From: UBA2279 sp034399355
Lineage (GTDB): Bacteria; Actinomycetota; Coriobacteriia; Anaerosomatales; Anaerosomataceae
Direction of reading: 5' to 3'
Assembly (NCBI GenBank): GCA_034399355.1
Contig: JAXMMT010000023.1
Span: forward strand, 26,983 to 90,982
DNA: 64,000 bases
The translations under genes were made by a program, and so were the position numbers. Below are positions 41,062-49,710 of the stretch, in pieces; within the stretch, counting starts at the first letter, position 1, and the number at the start of each line of letters is the position of its first letter. The notes beneath the pieces were generated by a model. It was not told where the DNA came from and made no database searches. It saw nothing but the letters and a program-made list of their open reading frames with translations.

Positions 41062-43584
41062 ATGACTGAAGGCTCGAGTACATCCGGTGGGTGGCAGGTA
41101 CGCAAGCTCAACGATGCGGGCGGCTGGCAGGGCGGCCCGTACACCTGGGAAGAGCTCGTCACCTATGTCCGAGAAGGGCGCGTCGCCGCGCTCGACCCTG
41201 TGTGGCATCCGTCTCTGGCCGAGTGGGTGCCCGCGCAAAACGTCCCGGGTCTGTTCAGCGCTCCGGTCGCTCCGCAGCCGCCTGCACCCGAGGCAGCGCC
41301 CGCATACACGGTGCCAGCTGCCGTAGCGCCCGCCCCCAAGCGCAAGAAGCGCGGGTTGCTGATCGCAGCGATCATCGCGGCCGTCGTTCTGGTCGGTGGC
41401 GGCATCGGCGCGTGGCTGCTTCTCGGCAATGGCGGAGGAGCGCTCACTGGTGGAACCGGCCCCATGATGGGCGCCGCGGACACGAAGCTCCCGGACAGCG
41501 CAGCACTCATCCAGACCACGCAGTGGGGCGAAGTGCCCGCCAACCAGATCTGTATGGTGATGGTGGATGGCGCGTCTCGGAAGGATGCCGAGAAAGCCGC
41601 CAAGTCGCTGGGCGGCACGATCGTCGGCGAAGTGGAGTTCATCGACCTCTACCAGGTCGAGTTCTCCGGCACGGCAGAAGCCGACCTCGTCGCCGCGATC
41701 GGCAGCGCCGAGGCAAACGAGAAGGTCGACTACGCGTACCCGAATGCCCAGGTCTACCAGGACGCCGAAATCTGGGGCGTTCGGCAGAGTCCGTACAACG
41801 ACCCGGTCTACGCTGGCGGCGCCGGTGACGGCTACAAGGCCGTGGGAGTGGACAAAGCATGGACCTACATCAAGGGCTCCGGTGCGGACCTCAGCAATGT
41901 GAAGGTCGGCGTTGTCGACGACGGCATCTACATGCCCGGCGAAGGCGCGGAGAACGAGTTCGAGGGCAGCGTGACCGTCGAATTCCCCGACGAAGAGGCT
42001 GGCGAGCTGGCCGGTCCCGGGGCACACAGCGACGGCTCGGCCAACGAGGCCGGGAGTCACGGTACGGCTGTCAGCACGATCATCGGCGGCAACCCTGACA
42101 ACGGCGGACCCTCGGGTATCGCCGGTCCGCTCGGCAAGAAGCTGACGATCTCAATGATCAACCAGTACGGCGGCAAGTACGGCGACACCACGACGACGCC
42201 GGACCCGGATGACATCACCAAGCAGAACTGGAGCCCGGGCCACACCTACACCATCGGCTCACTCGTGGCCCTGACCAAGCAGGTCGAGAACGGCGCGAAG
42301 GTCATCAACTGCTCGTGGGGCAACAGCAACGCCGATCCTCGCGACGTGGCCACCTACACGCGCTTCTTCACCAAGATGGCCGAGAAACACCCCGACGTAC
42401 TCTTCGTGTGCTCGGGAGGCAACGGCGGCAACGTCATGGACGGCTCCAAGCGCCTCCCGAGCGGGCTGAGGCTGGACAACATGATCACCGTTGGCGCACT
42501 TGAGAAGGACGGCAAGACGGCGGACTACGCCGACAAGGCAAGCGATGACTACGAGATCACGCTGGGCGCACCCGGGTCGGGTTCAGTAGTGGGCCTGAAA
42601 GGTGCCGGCGGCGCCGAGATGCAGGACGGCAGCAGCTTCTCCGCTCCACATGTGGCAGCCGCGGCCGCCATCCTCAAGTCGCTCAACCCCAAGCTCAACG
42701 CGGGTGATATCAAGCGCATCCTCACGGAGACCGCACGCACGAGCGTCGCCAACCCCAACGATCCCACCGCTCCTCCGGTCGCTATCGGCGCCGAGATGGG
42801 CGGCAAGATCCTCGCCGTGGACCAGGCAGTCCTCAAGGTCATCAACGACATCCGTGCCAGCAAGGGCCTCGCCGCAATGACGCCCGAAGATCTTGAGAAG
42901 CTCGGCGTGGTAGACGCGGTCGCGATCACCGGCGACCTTGGCGAGTATCAGGTGAAGGGCATCGTGGAAGCCGTCGGCGAGAAGGGTGCCACGCTCAAGA
43001 TCGAGGTGTACGGCGAGAACAACGCTATCGGCGGGAAGACCGAGCAATCGCTGAGCGCCGCGGGGGAGATCCAGTGGAGCGTCACGCTTCCCGAGGACAA
43101 GGGCACCATCGTCGTCACCCGCCTCGACAGCGGCGCCAAAAGCGTCATCACCGTTGAGCAGTTCGACATCAACGGCCCGTGGAGCGGCACCTTCACGGTC
43201 ACCGACGTCATCATCACCGACCAGAAGGCTGCCGAGGACGAGGGCTGCAGTGCTGCGATCTTCGAGGCCATGAAGGGCAAACCGTTCCCGATGACACTGG
43301 ACGTGACGGTGGACGAGGCCGGTCAGGGAACCGGTGCGATGTTCATCGATATGTCCTCGATGGCGGAGGACGGCGACATCGACAGCAGTCCGCAGACGAT
43401 CGGCATCAGTATGTCCGGCAACAGGATCACGTTCACTACTACCGGCGGGGGCGTGAGCCGCATGACTGCCACGGTCAGCAGGTCCGGCGACAACCTGGAG
43501 ATGAAGGGCGACATGGGCGCCAACGGTAGCGGCTGGACGATGAAGGCGGTCTTCTCGCTTTCCAAGCCCGCCACGACTTCGTGA
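41062..43584 (+). CDS. GYF_2-domain membrane-anchored subtilisin-like protease
   Basis: An 840-residue protein. Residues 10-60 form a GYF_2 domain (YTWEELVTYVREGRVAALDPVW), followed by a Pro/Ala linker and one membrane segment (about 93-115). An I9-like propeptide (about 150-225) precedes an S8 domain with D286 (VVDDG), H333 (SHGTAV) and S525 (GSSFSAPH). The last 250 residues form a beta-rich tail. GGGGAGG precedes the ATG. GYF_2 cytoplasmic plus protease outside is an unusual order that suggests recruitment by a cytoplasmic partner. Confidence 0.9.
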   Translation: MTEGSSTSGGWQVRKLNDAGGWQGGPYTWEELVTYVREGRVAALDPVWHPSLAEWVPAQNVPGLFSAPVAPQPPAPEAAPAYTVPAAVAPAPKRKKRGLLIAAIIAAVVLVGGGIGAWLLLGNGGGALTGGTGPMMGAADTKLPDSAALIQTTQWGEVPANQICMVMVDGASRKDAEKAAKSLGGTIVGEVEFIDLYQVEFSGTAEADLVAAIGSAEANEKVDYAYPNAQVYQDAEIWGVRQSPYNDPVYAGGAGDGYKAVGVDKAWTYIKGSGADLSNVKVGVVDDGIYMPGEGAENEFEGSVTVEFPDEEAGELAGPGAHSDGSANEAGSHGTAVSTIIGGNPDNGGPSGIAGPLGKKLTISMINQYGGKYGDTTTTPDPDDITKQNWSPGHTYTIGSLVALTKQVENGAKVINCSWGNSNADPRDVATYTRFFTKMAEKHPDVLFVCSGGNGGNVMDGSKRLPSGLRLDNMITVGALEKDGKTADYADKASDDYEITLGAPGSGSVVGLKGAGGAEMQDGSSFSAPHVAAAAAILKSLNPKLNAGDIKRILTETARTSVANPNDPTAPPVAIGAEMGGKILAVDQAVLKVINDIRASKGLAAMTPEDLEKLGVVDAVAITGDLGEYQVKGIVEAVGEKGATLKIEVYGENNAIGGKTEQSLSAAGEIQWSVTLPEDKGTIVVTRLDSGAKSVITVEQFDINGPWSGTFTVTDVIITDQKAAEDEGCSAAIFEAMKGKPFPMTLDVTVDEAGQGTGAMFIDMSSMAEDGDIDSSPQTIGISMSGNRITFTTTGGGVSRMTATVSRSGDNLEMKGDMGANGSGWTMKAVFSLSKPATTS

Positions 43585-43594
43585 CGCGAGTGAG

Positions 43595-44458
43595 ATGAAG
43601 CCAGTCCTCCTGCAACTCACTCTCGGCGGAAATACGTTCTCGCTACTGGCGTACAGCACGTTCTACACACTCGCATGGATCACCGCGCCGCTTGTCGGCG
43701 CGTACATTGCGCACCGCCGTGGCTTGCCGGGGCGTCGCGTGCTTGCAATCTACGGCATCGCTCTGCTCTCAGGCATCGTGGGCGCGCGCGTCTTCGACCT
43801 GTTCATCGCCGGCAACTTCTACGCAGAGGACCCCGGCCGCATCTGGGGCCTCACCTTCCAGGGCTTCTCGCTCTATGGTGGTCTGTCGATCGCAGCACTC
43901 ACGGGCATCGCACTCACGCACCTGTGGAAGCTGCCCATCTGGCGGGTCGCCGACAGCGCGATACCCGCACTCGTCGTCGGGCAGGTGCTGATGCGCACCG
44001 GCTGCTTCCTTCGCGGCTGCTGCTTCGGCCTGCCCACCGACCTGCCGTGGGGCGTCACCTTCCCCATGGGTAGCCCGGCCTGGACACAACAACTGCTGGA
44101 CGGCACCACCGGCATCTTCGGCCTCATGGGCGAGGTCCGCCCGGTGCATCCCACGCAACTCTACGAGATGGCGGGCGCGCTGCTGTTCGGCGCGCTCGCG
44201 GTGTGGCTGATGCAGCGGACTCCCGTGGACAGGTTCGCAGCGCCCCCGAAGCGCCCGCGCACACTGCCCGACGGCGTGCCCTTCCTCGTCTACGCTCTCG
44301 GCTTCACGCTCGTGCGGCTGGGCAACCAGTTCCTACGCGAACGCCAGGCGGTCATCACAGCACCCGAGTGGTTCTACCCGGTCTTCTACGTCGCGCTGGC
44401 ATTGGTGCTGGGCGCGCTCATCGTGTGGCGAGTGCGCGAGACCCGTCAGCGGCCATAG
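43595..44458 (+). CDS. Lgt-like membrane protein
   Basis: A 287-residue protein with seven hydrophobic segments in the layout of prolipoprotein diacylglyceryl transferase, including FSLYGGL, VLMRTGCFLRGCCFG and VHPTQLYE. Canonical Lgt has His-Gly-Gly and a G-R-x-x-N-F-x-x-G-E region; here Tyr-Gly-Gly and Cys residues replace them, so it may be a divergent paralogue. It follows the protease gene by ten bases and its end overlaps the convergent regulator gene by 13 bases. Confidence 0.75.
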   Translation: MKPVLLQLTLGGNTFSLLAYSTFYTLAWITAPLVGAYIAHRRGLPGRRVLAIYGIALLSGIVGARVFDLFIAGNFYAEDPGRIWGLTFQGFSLYGGLSIAALTGIALTHLWKLPIWRVADSAIPALVVGQVLMRTGCFLRGCCFGLPTDLPWGVTFPMGSPAWTQQLLDGTTGIFGLMGEVRPVHPTQLYEMAGALLFGALAVWLMQRTPVDRFAAPPKRPRTLPDGVPFLVYALGFTLVRLGNQFLRERQAVITAPEWFYPVFYVALALVLGALIVWRVRETRQRP

Positions 44459-45819
44459 CGAGTTCGTTCCTCGGCCATGAAGTAGCGCCGATGCGGATCG
44501 TTGGGGCTGCTGCCCACCTGCACGACAAGTCCCAGGTCCACCAGTCGCTGCAGTCTCGAACGCGTGGCGCGTGGAGTGCGCCTGATATGCTCCGCGATCT
44601 CGCTCGTGCCGAGGCCGTTCGCCTCGCGAAGCGCCTGCATGACCGCGGAGTCGATCTCGTCCACTTGTGGTGAGGACCTATCCGCCGAGAAGAGCGTCAC
44701 CCGAAAGCCGGTGCCAACCTCTTCGAGAAGCGGCTCGGGTAGACCTGCCGAGAGACAGGCTTCGAATATGCGGCCGATGCCGCTACCCCACTGCTCGATG
44801 AGGCCCACGTCGCGAAAGACACGGGCGATCACGCGGTTCCTGACCTTGGAGACGCCGGCGCGAAGGTCGGGGACCGTGAGGCCGGGCAGCAGCAGTCCGG
44901 GGCTTTCCACCTCAAGGCGATCGTCGAAGATCGCGATCCGCACGGGCGCGCCTCGCTGGGAGTAGTCCGCATGCACGACCGCGTTGATGACGGCCTCGCG
45001 TACGGCTTCAACCGGGTACTCGGGCACAACCACGCTGCGGGCACCAGCGATCCGCACGGCCGATGCGGTGTTTCGGTTGACGAACGCCATGGCGTGCTCG
45101 ACGGCAGACACCGGATACGCGCGTAGATCGGCTGTGTCGATAATCGCTGCTTTAGTCTCGCCCTTGAAGCGGCCTGCCTGGACCCACGCATCCGGGAACT
45201 CCTCGGACCGCGCCTTGCCGAAAAGCAGCACGCCCCCGGCGGTGGGTACGTCCTGCCCCTGATGCTCGACGGTGAGTCGCAACGTCCGCAGGTCACGCGG
45301 ACGGACCTCACGGATTCCGTCGTAGGCCACGCGGACCGCCTCGAGGTCAATGGCGTCCGCCTGTAGATGTGCCAACGGCTGCTCGTCGAAGCTCTCCCCG
45401 CGGGCAGTGCGCGTCAGCTCCGCAATCATGGAGGCATCGGCTCGCCGATTCGTGGAACCGACACGTACGTACGTGCCCTCGTCCGGACCGACAGACGTGA
45501 TGTGATGCGGCCGAGAGGAACCCAGGTGCACGCGCAGCGCCAGCACGTGAGTGTTGCGCCACGGTACGATGTCTATGTCGGGGATCAGGCGCGGCGTGAT
45601 GCCGTCAGAGACCAGGCTGGCTAGCCGCTCCTCGGCATCAAGCGGGTCGTGGACGCCTCGAACGGTGCCTGTGCGGTCCTCGATGCCGATCACGATGGTA
45701 CCGCCCGAGGTATTGGCGAACGAACACGCGGTCTTCAGCACATTCGACGGCGAGGTCAGGTCGCGCTTGAACTCGAGGGTCTTGCCCTCGGGCGCCCGTA
45801 TGAGGTCTTCGAGATCCAT
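44446..45819 (-). CDS. AlbA/Schlafen-type ATP-binding transcriptional regulator
   Basis: A 457-residue protein. Residues 1-120 form an AlbA_2 domain (EGKTLEFKRDLTSPSNVLKTACSFANTSGGTIVIGIED). The centre has a GHKL-like ATPase segment (VREAVINAVVHADYSQRG, GSGIGRIFEAC). The C-terminal 80 residues are a winged helix (LGTSEIAEHIRRTPRATRSRLQRLVDLGLV). These proteins are widespread putative regulators, some tied to phage defence; nothing here fixes the function. No clear ribosome site precedes the ATG. Confidence 0.85.
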   Translation of the reverse strand: MDLEDLIRAPEGKTLEFKRDLTSPSNVLKTACSFANTSGGTIVIGIEDRTGTVRGVHDPLDAEERLASLVSDGITPRLIPDIDIVPWRNTHVLALRVHLGSSRPHHITSVGPDEGTYVRVGSTNRRADASMIAELTRTARGESFDEQPLAHLQADAIDLEAVRVAYDGIREVRPRDLRTLRLTVEHQGQDVPTAGGVLLFGKARSEEFPDAWVQAGRFKGETKAAIIDTADLRAYPVSAVEHAMAFVNRNTASAVRIAGARSVVVPEYPVEAVREAVINAVVHADYSQRGAPVRIAIFDDRLEVESPGLLLPGLTVPDLRAGVSKVRNRVIARVFRDVGLIEQWGSGIGRIFEACLSAGLPEPLLEEVGTGFRVTLFSADRSSPQVDEIDSAVMQALREANGLGTSEIAEHIRRTPRATRSRLQRLVDLGLVVQVGSSPNDPHRRYFMAEERTRYGR

Positions 45820-45993
45820 ACTCGGTATTCTACTCGGAAGTGCACCGTCTGCAACGACTTCCGAGTAACTGGAGCTTGACGTCCACTGCGCTTGCGCCTG
45901 TTTCGAGATCGAGGGGGGCCGACGTGTGTGCCAAAGACGTCCGAATCTTCGTGTGAATCACCGCGCAGAAGTACTGGCGGGGCGCCACGCCAG

Positions 45994-46401
45994 CTAGGTA
46001 CCGCCGATGAAATCCAGCTGCAATCCGTGCTCTTCGAGCGGGAGGAAATCGGAGTCTCCTGTCAGCAGCGGCAGGCCGGTTGCGAGCGCAAGTCCGGCCG
46101 CGAAACTGTCGCCGAGGCCGAGCCGGTGCTCCGCTTTGACGGATGCCGCAAAGCCCGCGAGCGTCCGGTCGACGTCGACCACAGAGATGCCCGCTCGCTC
46201 CATCAGCGCAGCAACGCGCGCCGCCATGTGTTCTCCGGCCACACGCCTGGTGGCGTAGATGACCTCGCACCAGTTGACCGCCGATATGAGTGCGTGCTCT
46301 TCACCGACAAACCCGCGCAGCCGGTCTGCGACGTAACCTGCGCTCGGCTCATCGAGTACCAGGGCAACCAGCGGCTGAGCGTCCAGGACTACCGACCCCA
46401 C
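45994..46401 (-). CDS. vapC: VapC-like PIN-domain toxin
   Basis: A 135-residue PIN-domain protein with acidic residues in VVLDAQPLVALVLDE, NWCEVIYA, LGLGDSFAAGLA and LTGDSDF, the four-acid arrangement of VapC ribonucleases. GTG start overlaps the antitoxin stop by one base. The 175-base gap to the AlbA gene holds nothing obvious. Confidence 0.92.
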   Translation of the reverse strand: MGSVVLDAQPLVALVLDEPSAGYVADRLRGFVGEEHALISAVNWCEVIYATRRVAGEHMAARVAALMERAGISVVDVDRTLAGFAASVKAEHRLGLGDSFAAGLALATGLPLLTGDSDFLPLEEHGLQLDFIGGT

Positions 46402-46652
46402 TACTCGAGCTCCCCTTCGTCCTGATCCCGCTCACTCCGACGTTCGGCGAGGAATCCTTCAGATGACAGCCCCTCGATGCCCTTGAGAAGGCCTCGCAAC
46501 TCCTCCACAGGGTCACGGTCACCAAGTGGCACCAGGTAGATCGAGCCTCCCATGTCAACGACGGCGAGGTCAGACCCCGCATCGATGCAGTACTTCTTAC
46601 GCAACGCCGCCGGCAGCACGATCTGTCCTTTCGACGAAACCTTCACAATCAT
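46401..46652 (-). CDS. vapB: AbrB-type VapB antitoxin
   Basis: An 83-residue protein with the AbrB/MazE swapped-hairpin fold, VKVSSKGQIVLPAALRKKYCIDAGSDL, and an acidic C-terminal tail that would contact VapC. ATG at 46652 follows GGAGGG. It represses its own promoter in characterised homologues. Confidence 0.9.
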   Translation of the reverse strand: MIVKVSSKGQIVLPAALRKKYCIDAGSDLAVVDMGGSIYLVPLGDRDPVEELRGLLKGIEGLSSEGFLAERRSERDQDEGELE

Positions 46653-46837
46653 CGCAGGCCCTCCGGAGCACGTCTTACTTTCATCAACTATTGTAAGCCG
46701 CACTTCCACTGGAGACCAGCGCCCGTACGCTAAAGGTACCCGCCGAGGCTTGCCAGAGACCAAACGTCTGCCGAACGGAGCGGAACGAAAGGGTGAGGGT
46801 ACCCACGTTCATGCGCGTGCTAAACATTGGTTGGCGA

Positions 46838-47088
46838 GGGGTAGAGTTGGGTGCCCTGAACGTGCACCGCCCGAGGAGGGCATCATTCTGGCCGATCTGT
46901 CGCGCGCGGGGGTCAAGCGTTTCACGTACGAGTACGACTTTGGCGACGGATGGCGCCACGACGACGTACTGGATCTCGAGAGTCTTGCGCTGCTTGGCGT
47001 GGCGGCTGAACTCCAGAAGTGCCCCGGATCCGGGATGCTCCCTAACTGTATGTGTGTCGGTGGGGTGGTTAACTTTTCGTCTATCTAA
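46838..47088 (+). pseudogene. remnant of a pRiA4b ORF-3-like (PF07929) gene
   Basis: The frame carries LADLSRAGVKRFTYEYDFGDGWRHD, the core of the pRiA4b ORF-3 family, but lacks the N-terminal strand and most of the Cys-rich end, and runs into unrelated residues before the stop. No start with a ribosome site fits. Family members are common on mobile elements and plasmids. Confidence 0.6.
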
Positions 47089-47109
47089 CACACATCGGGA
47101 ATCACAGCT

Positions 47110-47784
47110 CTACTGTATCTTAGCCCCGCATTCACCACAGAAACTGGTGCCCGCTGGGTTCTGAGCTCCACATTTCGGACAGACGGCGAGCGCAAGAGAA
47201 GTGCCGCAGTTGTTGCAGAACTTGCCTTCTCCAGCAGGTTTCCCACATGCCGGACAGAGGGTCTGCTTGCTTTCGATCTCGCCTGTGAAGACCTGCGTCG
47301 TCGCAGCCTTCCCTCTTATATCCGAGACCATCTTGTCGGCCCTGGCGGCAGCGACTTCCACATTCACCCGAGGCGCATCCACCGTGCACAATCCCGCCTG
47401 CTCGTTCCAGTCGTTCTCGCAGACCCATTTCGTACATTTAGGACAACGATGGAAATGGCCCTCAGCCTCATTCTGCGCTTCGCTGAATACCATCTCATGC
47501 TCTTTTTGCCAGGCCGGGGACATACCATTGAATCGCTCGCTTATAGCGTCGCCTCCGGAGGAGATCCCATACCCTACGTTGTGCTTCCCGGCCATCTGGG
47601 CAGCAGTGCTGATCGCACCAGCTATACCCTTGAAGAGCCGACCTTTCTTGTAGGTCTTAGACTCTTTGAACTTGGTCTTGTAGCCTTCCCGACAGATGTC
47701 ACAGAAGAACGTGAACTGGAACCCAGCATCGGTACTGTTGTCGGCAAAGTTGTCCGTGAAGCCGATCAGGTTGCCTTCCGTCAT
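47110..47784 (-). CDS. zinc-ribbon protein of unknown function (third gene of operon)
   Basis: A 224-residue protein. It has an N-terminal Cys pair (FFCDICREGY), a central CPKC/CENDW region and two C-terminal zinc ribbons (CPACGKP...CNNCG; CPKCGAQ...CGECG). The middle is helical and polar. GGAGG precedes the ATG by ten bases, and the start overlaps the upstream gene (ATGA). The three overlapping genes at 47.1-49.5 kb are probably one complex. No family recognised. Confidence 0.75.
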   Translation of the reverse strand: MTEGNLIGFTDNFADNSTDAGFQFTFFCDICREGYKTKFKESKTYKKGRLFKGIAGAISTAAQMAGKHNVGYGISSGGDAISERFNGMSPAWQKEHEMVFSEAQNEAEGHFHRCPKCTKWVCENDWNEQAGLCTVDAPRVNVEVAAARADKMVSDIRGKAATTQVFTGEIESKQTLCPACGKPAGEGKFCNNCGTSLALAVCPKCGAQNPAGTSFCGECGAKIQ

Positions 47785-48125
47785 CTCGGACGTACCTCCT
47801 TCAGACTCTTACCGCATGCTATGCATGTCTCCTGGATCGGAGGCTGCTCTTTCTTGCACCTCTTATTAGGACACACTACCACCAGGCGAGCATCGCAATG
47901 CTCGCAGTAATCGCCGAAGAACGTGGGCTCCCCACACTGCGGGCATTCCGTGATCAACGATATGCCGCAGTCACTGCAGTTGGTCCAGTCTCGTTGGATC
48001 GGGTTGCGACACTTGGGACACCGCAACGGTCCTAGCGGGTTCACCTTCCCACACAGCGGACACATATTCGAATCCGCCGGAATCAGTCCGCCGCAATAGC
48101 GACAGGGATGCTTATAACCCGGCAC
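47781..48125 (-). CDS. multi-zinc-ribbon protein (second gene of operon)
   Basis: A 114-residue protein made almost entirely of C-x2-C knuckles, about six of them: CRYCGG, CPLCGK, CPKCRN, CSDCGI, CPQCGE, CEHCDA, and CIACGK at the end. GTG at 48125 follows GGAGGG; its first 14 bases overlap the upstream gene's stop. Likely a scaffold or nucleic-acid or protein adaptor. Confidence 0.75.
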   Translation of the reverse strand: MPGYKHPCRYCGGLIPADSNMCPLCGKVNPLGPLRCPKCRNPIQRDWTNCSDCGISLITECPQCGEPTFFGDYCEHCDARLVVVCPNKRCKKEQPPIQETCIACGKSLKEVRPR

Positions 48126-49458
48126 TACTATCCCTCCTCCACTTCTCATCGTCGTCACGACTGTTCACGTTGAACGTCAACAGATCGAGTACGTTCTGTT
48201 GCCACTGCTCAACCGACGAGTGAACGATCCTGCCTATGAAAAGCTTGCGCAGGATCCTGAGTTCGGGGATCTTCTCTATCGCATACTGGTACTTGCGGTA
48301 GCGCGGCTCCGCAAGTCGCTCATCTGACAGGTAGACCGGCTCACGGCGGAAGTTTATCGCGAGCATGCAACGGTTAATGTTCTTGATGGCCGCGTCCACT
48401 TCCTCATCGAGGCTCTTCTGGCTATCGGAGCGAGCGTATTCCTCTCTGCCGATGACCCTGAAGAAATACGTCGCCTTGCCGGCGCTTTCTTCAAGGGAAG
48501 CGGACTCCATGGCTATGGCGTTCCCGGCCACCTTCGAGTCCTCCCCATAGATGGGGATCAGGAACCAGATGTACTCACCTGTGAGATCGCCCAACAGCCC
48601 GCGCTTGAGGCCGATGCACATCCTCTCTTTCTGCCCGAGAGACTCCAAGAACTCGTACTCCTGCTTCACGCCGGCTACGCTCAACATCTTCTCCAGTTCC
48701 GTCCAGAGCGCCGGGGAGATCTTCTCCAGATCGATCCTTCTGGCCGCTCTTCCTTCACGCATCAGCCGAGCAGCTTGTCGGATCACCAGTGGGCCGGCCT
48801 TTGGAACGAGTTCTTTGAGCGAAGACTGCACCTTGAGCGAAAGCTCGTTCATGACATCGGACAAGACCTGTTTTACGGAGTCGAACTGCGCGCCCATCAT
48901 CGATAAGACGAACCTCTCACCTATGTCCGTCGTGACAGTGAGCGTGTGATCCTGATCGATCACCTCATCCACAAGGGTGTAGGGGATCCTCACGGGCTCT
49001 TCCCCATTGGGGATGATCACGAGCGCAGTCTCGTATAGGCTCAGCCCGCATTCCCCGCTGCGCGTCTCGATGTTGCCATCTTCAAAATAGGCGAAGTGCG
49101 CTTCTACGCCTGATTTCTTAAGGGAGTCCTCCATGAGCAGGTCTTCTAGGAGGACGTCATTGCAAAGGTTGCCCAAGATCCTGAGGAAGTCCTCGTAGCG
49201 GTATCCGAGGTCGAAGATCTCGATGAAGCCACCCGAGGCGAGTGCAAGACGGATCTTGTAGTCATTCGGGACCGCTTTGGCAATGTCACGGAACGTGATG
49301 CGGAATGCCTCATTGAAGTCCGGAAGGATCGAGATGCTTTCCTCGTCTAGCCGAGCTTCGCCTTTCCCGCCTTCCAGGCGCTGCCCTTCGGCATCGATCA
49401 GTGAATAGCTTGCGGGACATGCGATGATGACCTGGAGATCATCCTCTTCGGGCGTCAT
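48112..49458 (-). CDS. large protein of unknown function (first gene of zinc-ribbon operon)
   Basis: A 448-residue acidic cytoplasmic protein without membrane segments. It has two similar beta-rich parts near residues 10-95 (ILPDFNEAFRITFRDIAKAVPNDYKIRLALASG, FEIFDL-like) and 110-205 (VIIPNGEEPVRIPYTLVDEV, LTVTTDIGERFVLSMMG), which look like tandem pleckstrin- or GRAM-like repeats. The rest is helical with LRILRKLFIGRIVHSSVEQWQQNVLDLL near the end. It heads the zinc-ribbon operon. Not recognised. Confidence 0.7.
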   Translation of the reverse strand: MTPEEDDLQVIIACPASYSLIDAEGQRLEGGKGEARLDEESISILPDFNEAFRITFRDIAKAVPNDYKIRLALASGGFIEIFDLGYRYEDFLRILGNLCNDVLLEDLLMEDSLKKSGVEAHFAYFEDGNIETRSGECGLSLYETALVIIPNGEEPVRIPYTLVDEVIDQDHTLTVTTDIGERFVLSMMGAQFDSVKQVLSDVMNELSLKVQSSLKELVPKAGPLVIRQAARLMREGRAARRIDLEKISPALWTELEKMLSVAGVKQEYEFLESLGQKERMCIGLKRGLLGDLTGEYIWFLIPIYGEDSKVAGNAIAMESASLEESAGKATYFFRVIGREEYARSDSQKSLDEEVDAAIKNINRCMLAINFRREPVYLSDERLAEPRYRKYQYAIEKIPELRILRKLFIGRIVHSSVEQWQQNVLDLLTFNVNSRDDDEKWRRDSSAGL

Positions 49459-49628
49459 CTTGTTTCAGCCCCCCTCCTGAGAGTTCTACGCACGGCTGCG
49501 TGATAGGAACTTCTATAAAGAATCCCCCTCCTCACACCTATGATTATATGCGCATACCAAATCGTCTCTGCCACAGAGTGGACCACCGGGACGATTGCGA
49601 GATTCTGGTCCACGCGTCATCTCCCCCA

Positions 49629-49657
49629 ACTTGAAATCACAACTTGTGATTTCAAGT
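49629..49657. other. 29-base near-perfect palindrome
   Basis: ACTTGAAATCACAA and TTGTGATTTCAAGT form perfect 14-base arms around a single C. It is in the 252-base gap between the starts and stops of two minus-strand genes. A spacing of one base suits a protein-binding site better than a hairpin; no T tract follows. The rest of the gap (49459-49628, 49658-49710) is AT-rich with no gene. Confidence 0.7.
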
Positions 49658-49710
49658 GCGTTTGCCCTGCTGAACTCGGTGCAGAACGGCTCATAAGCGA
49701 GGCGAGTCCC

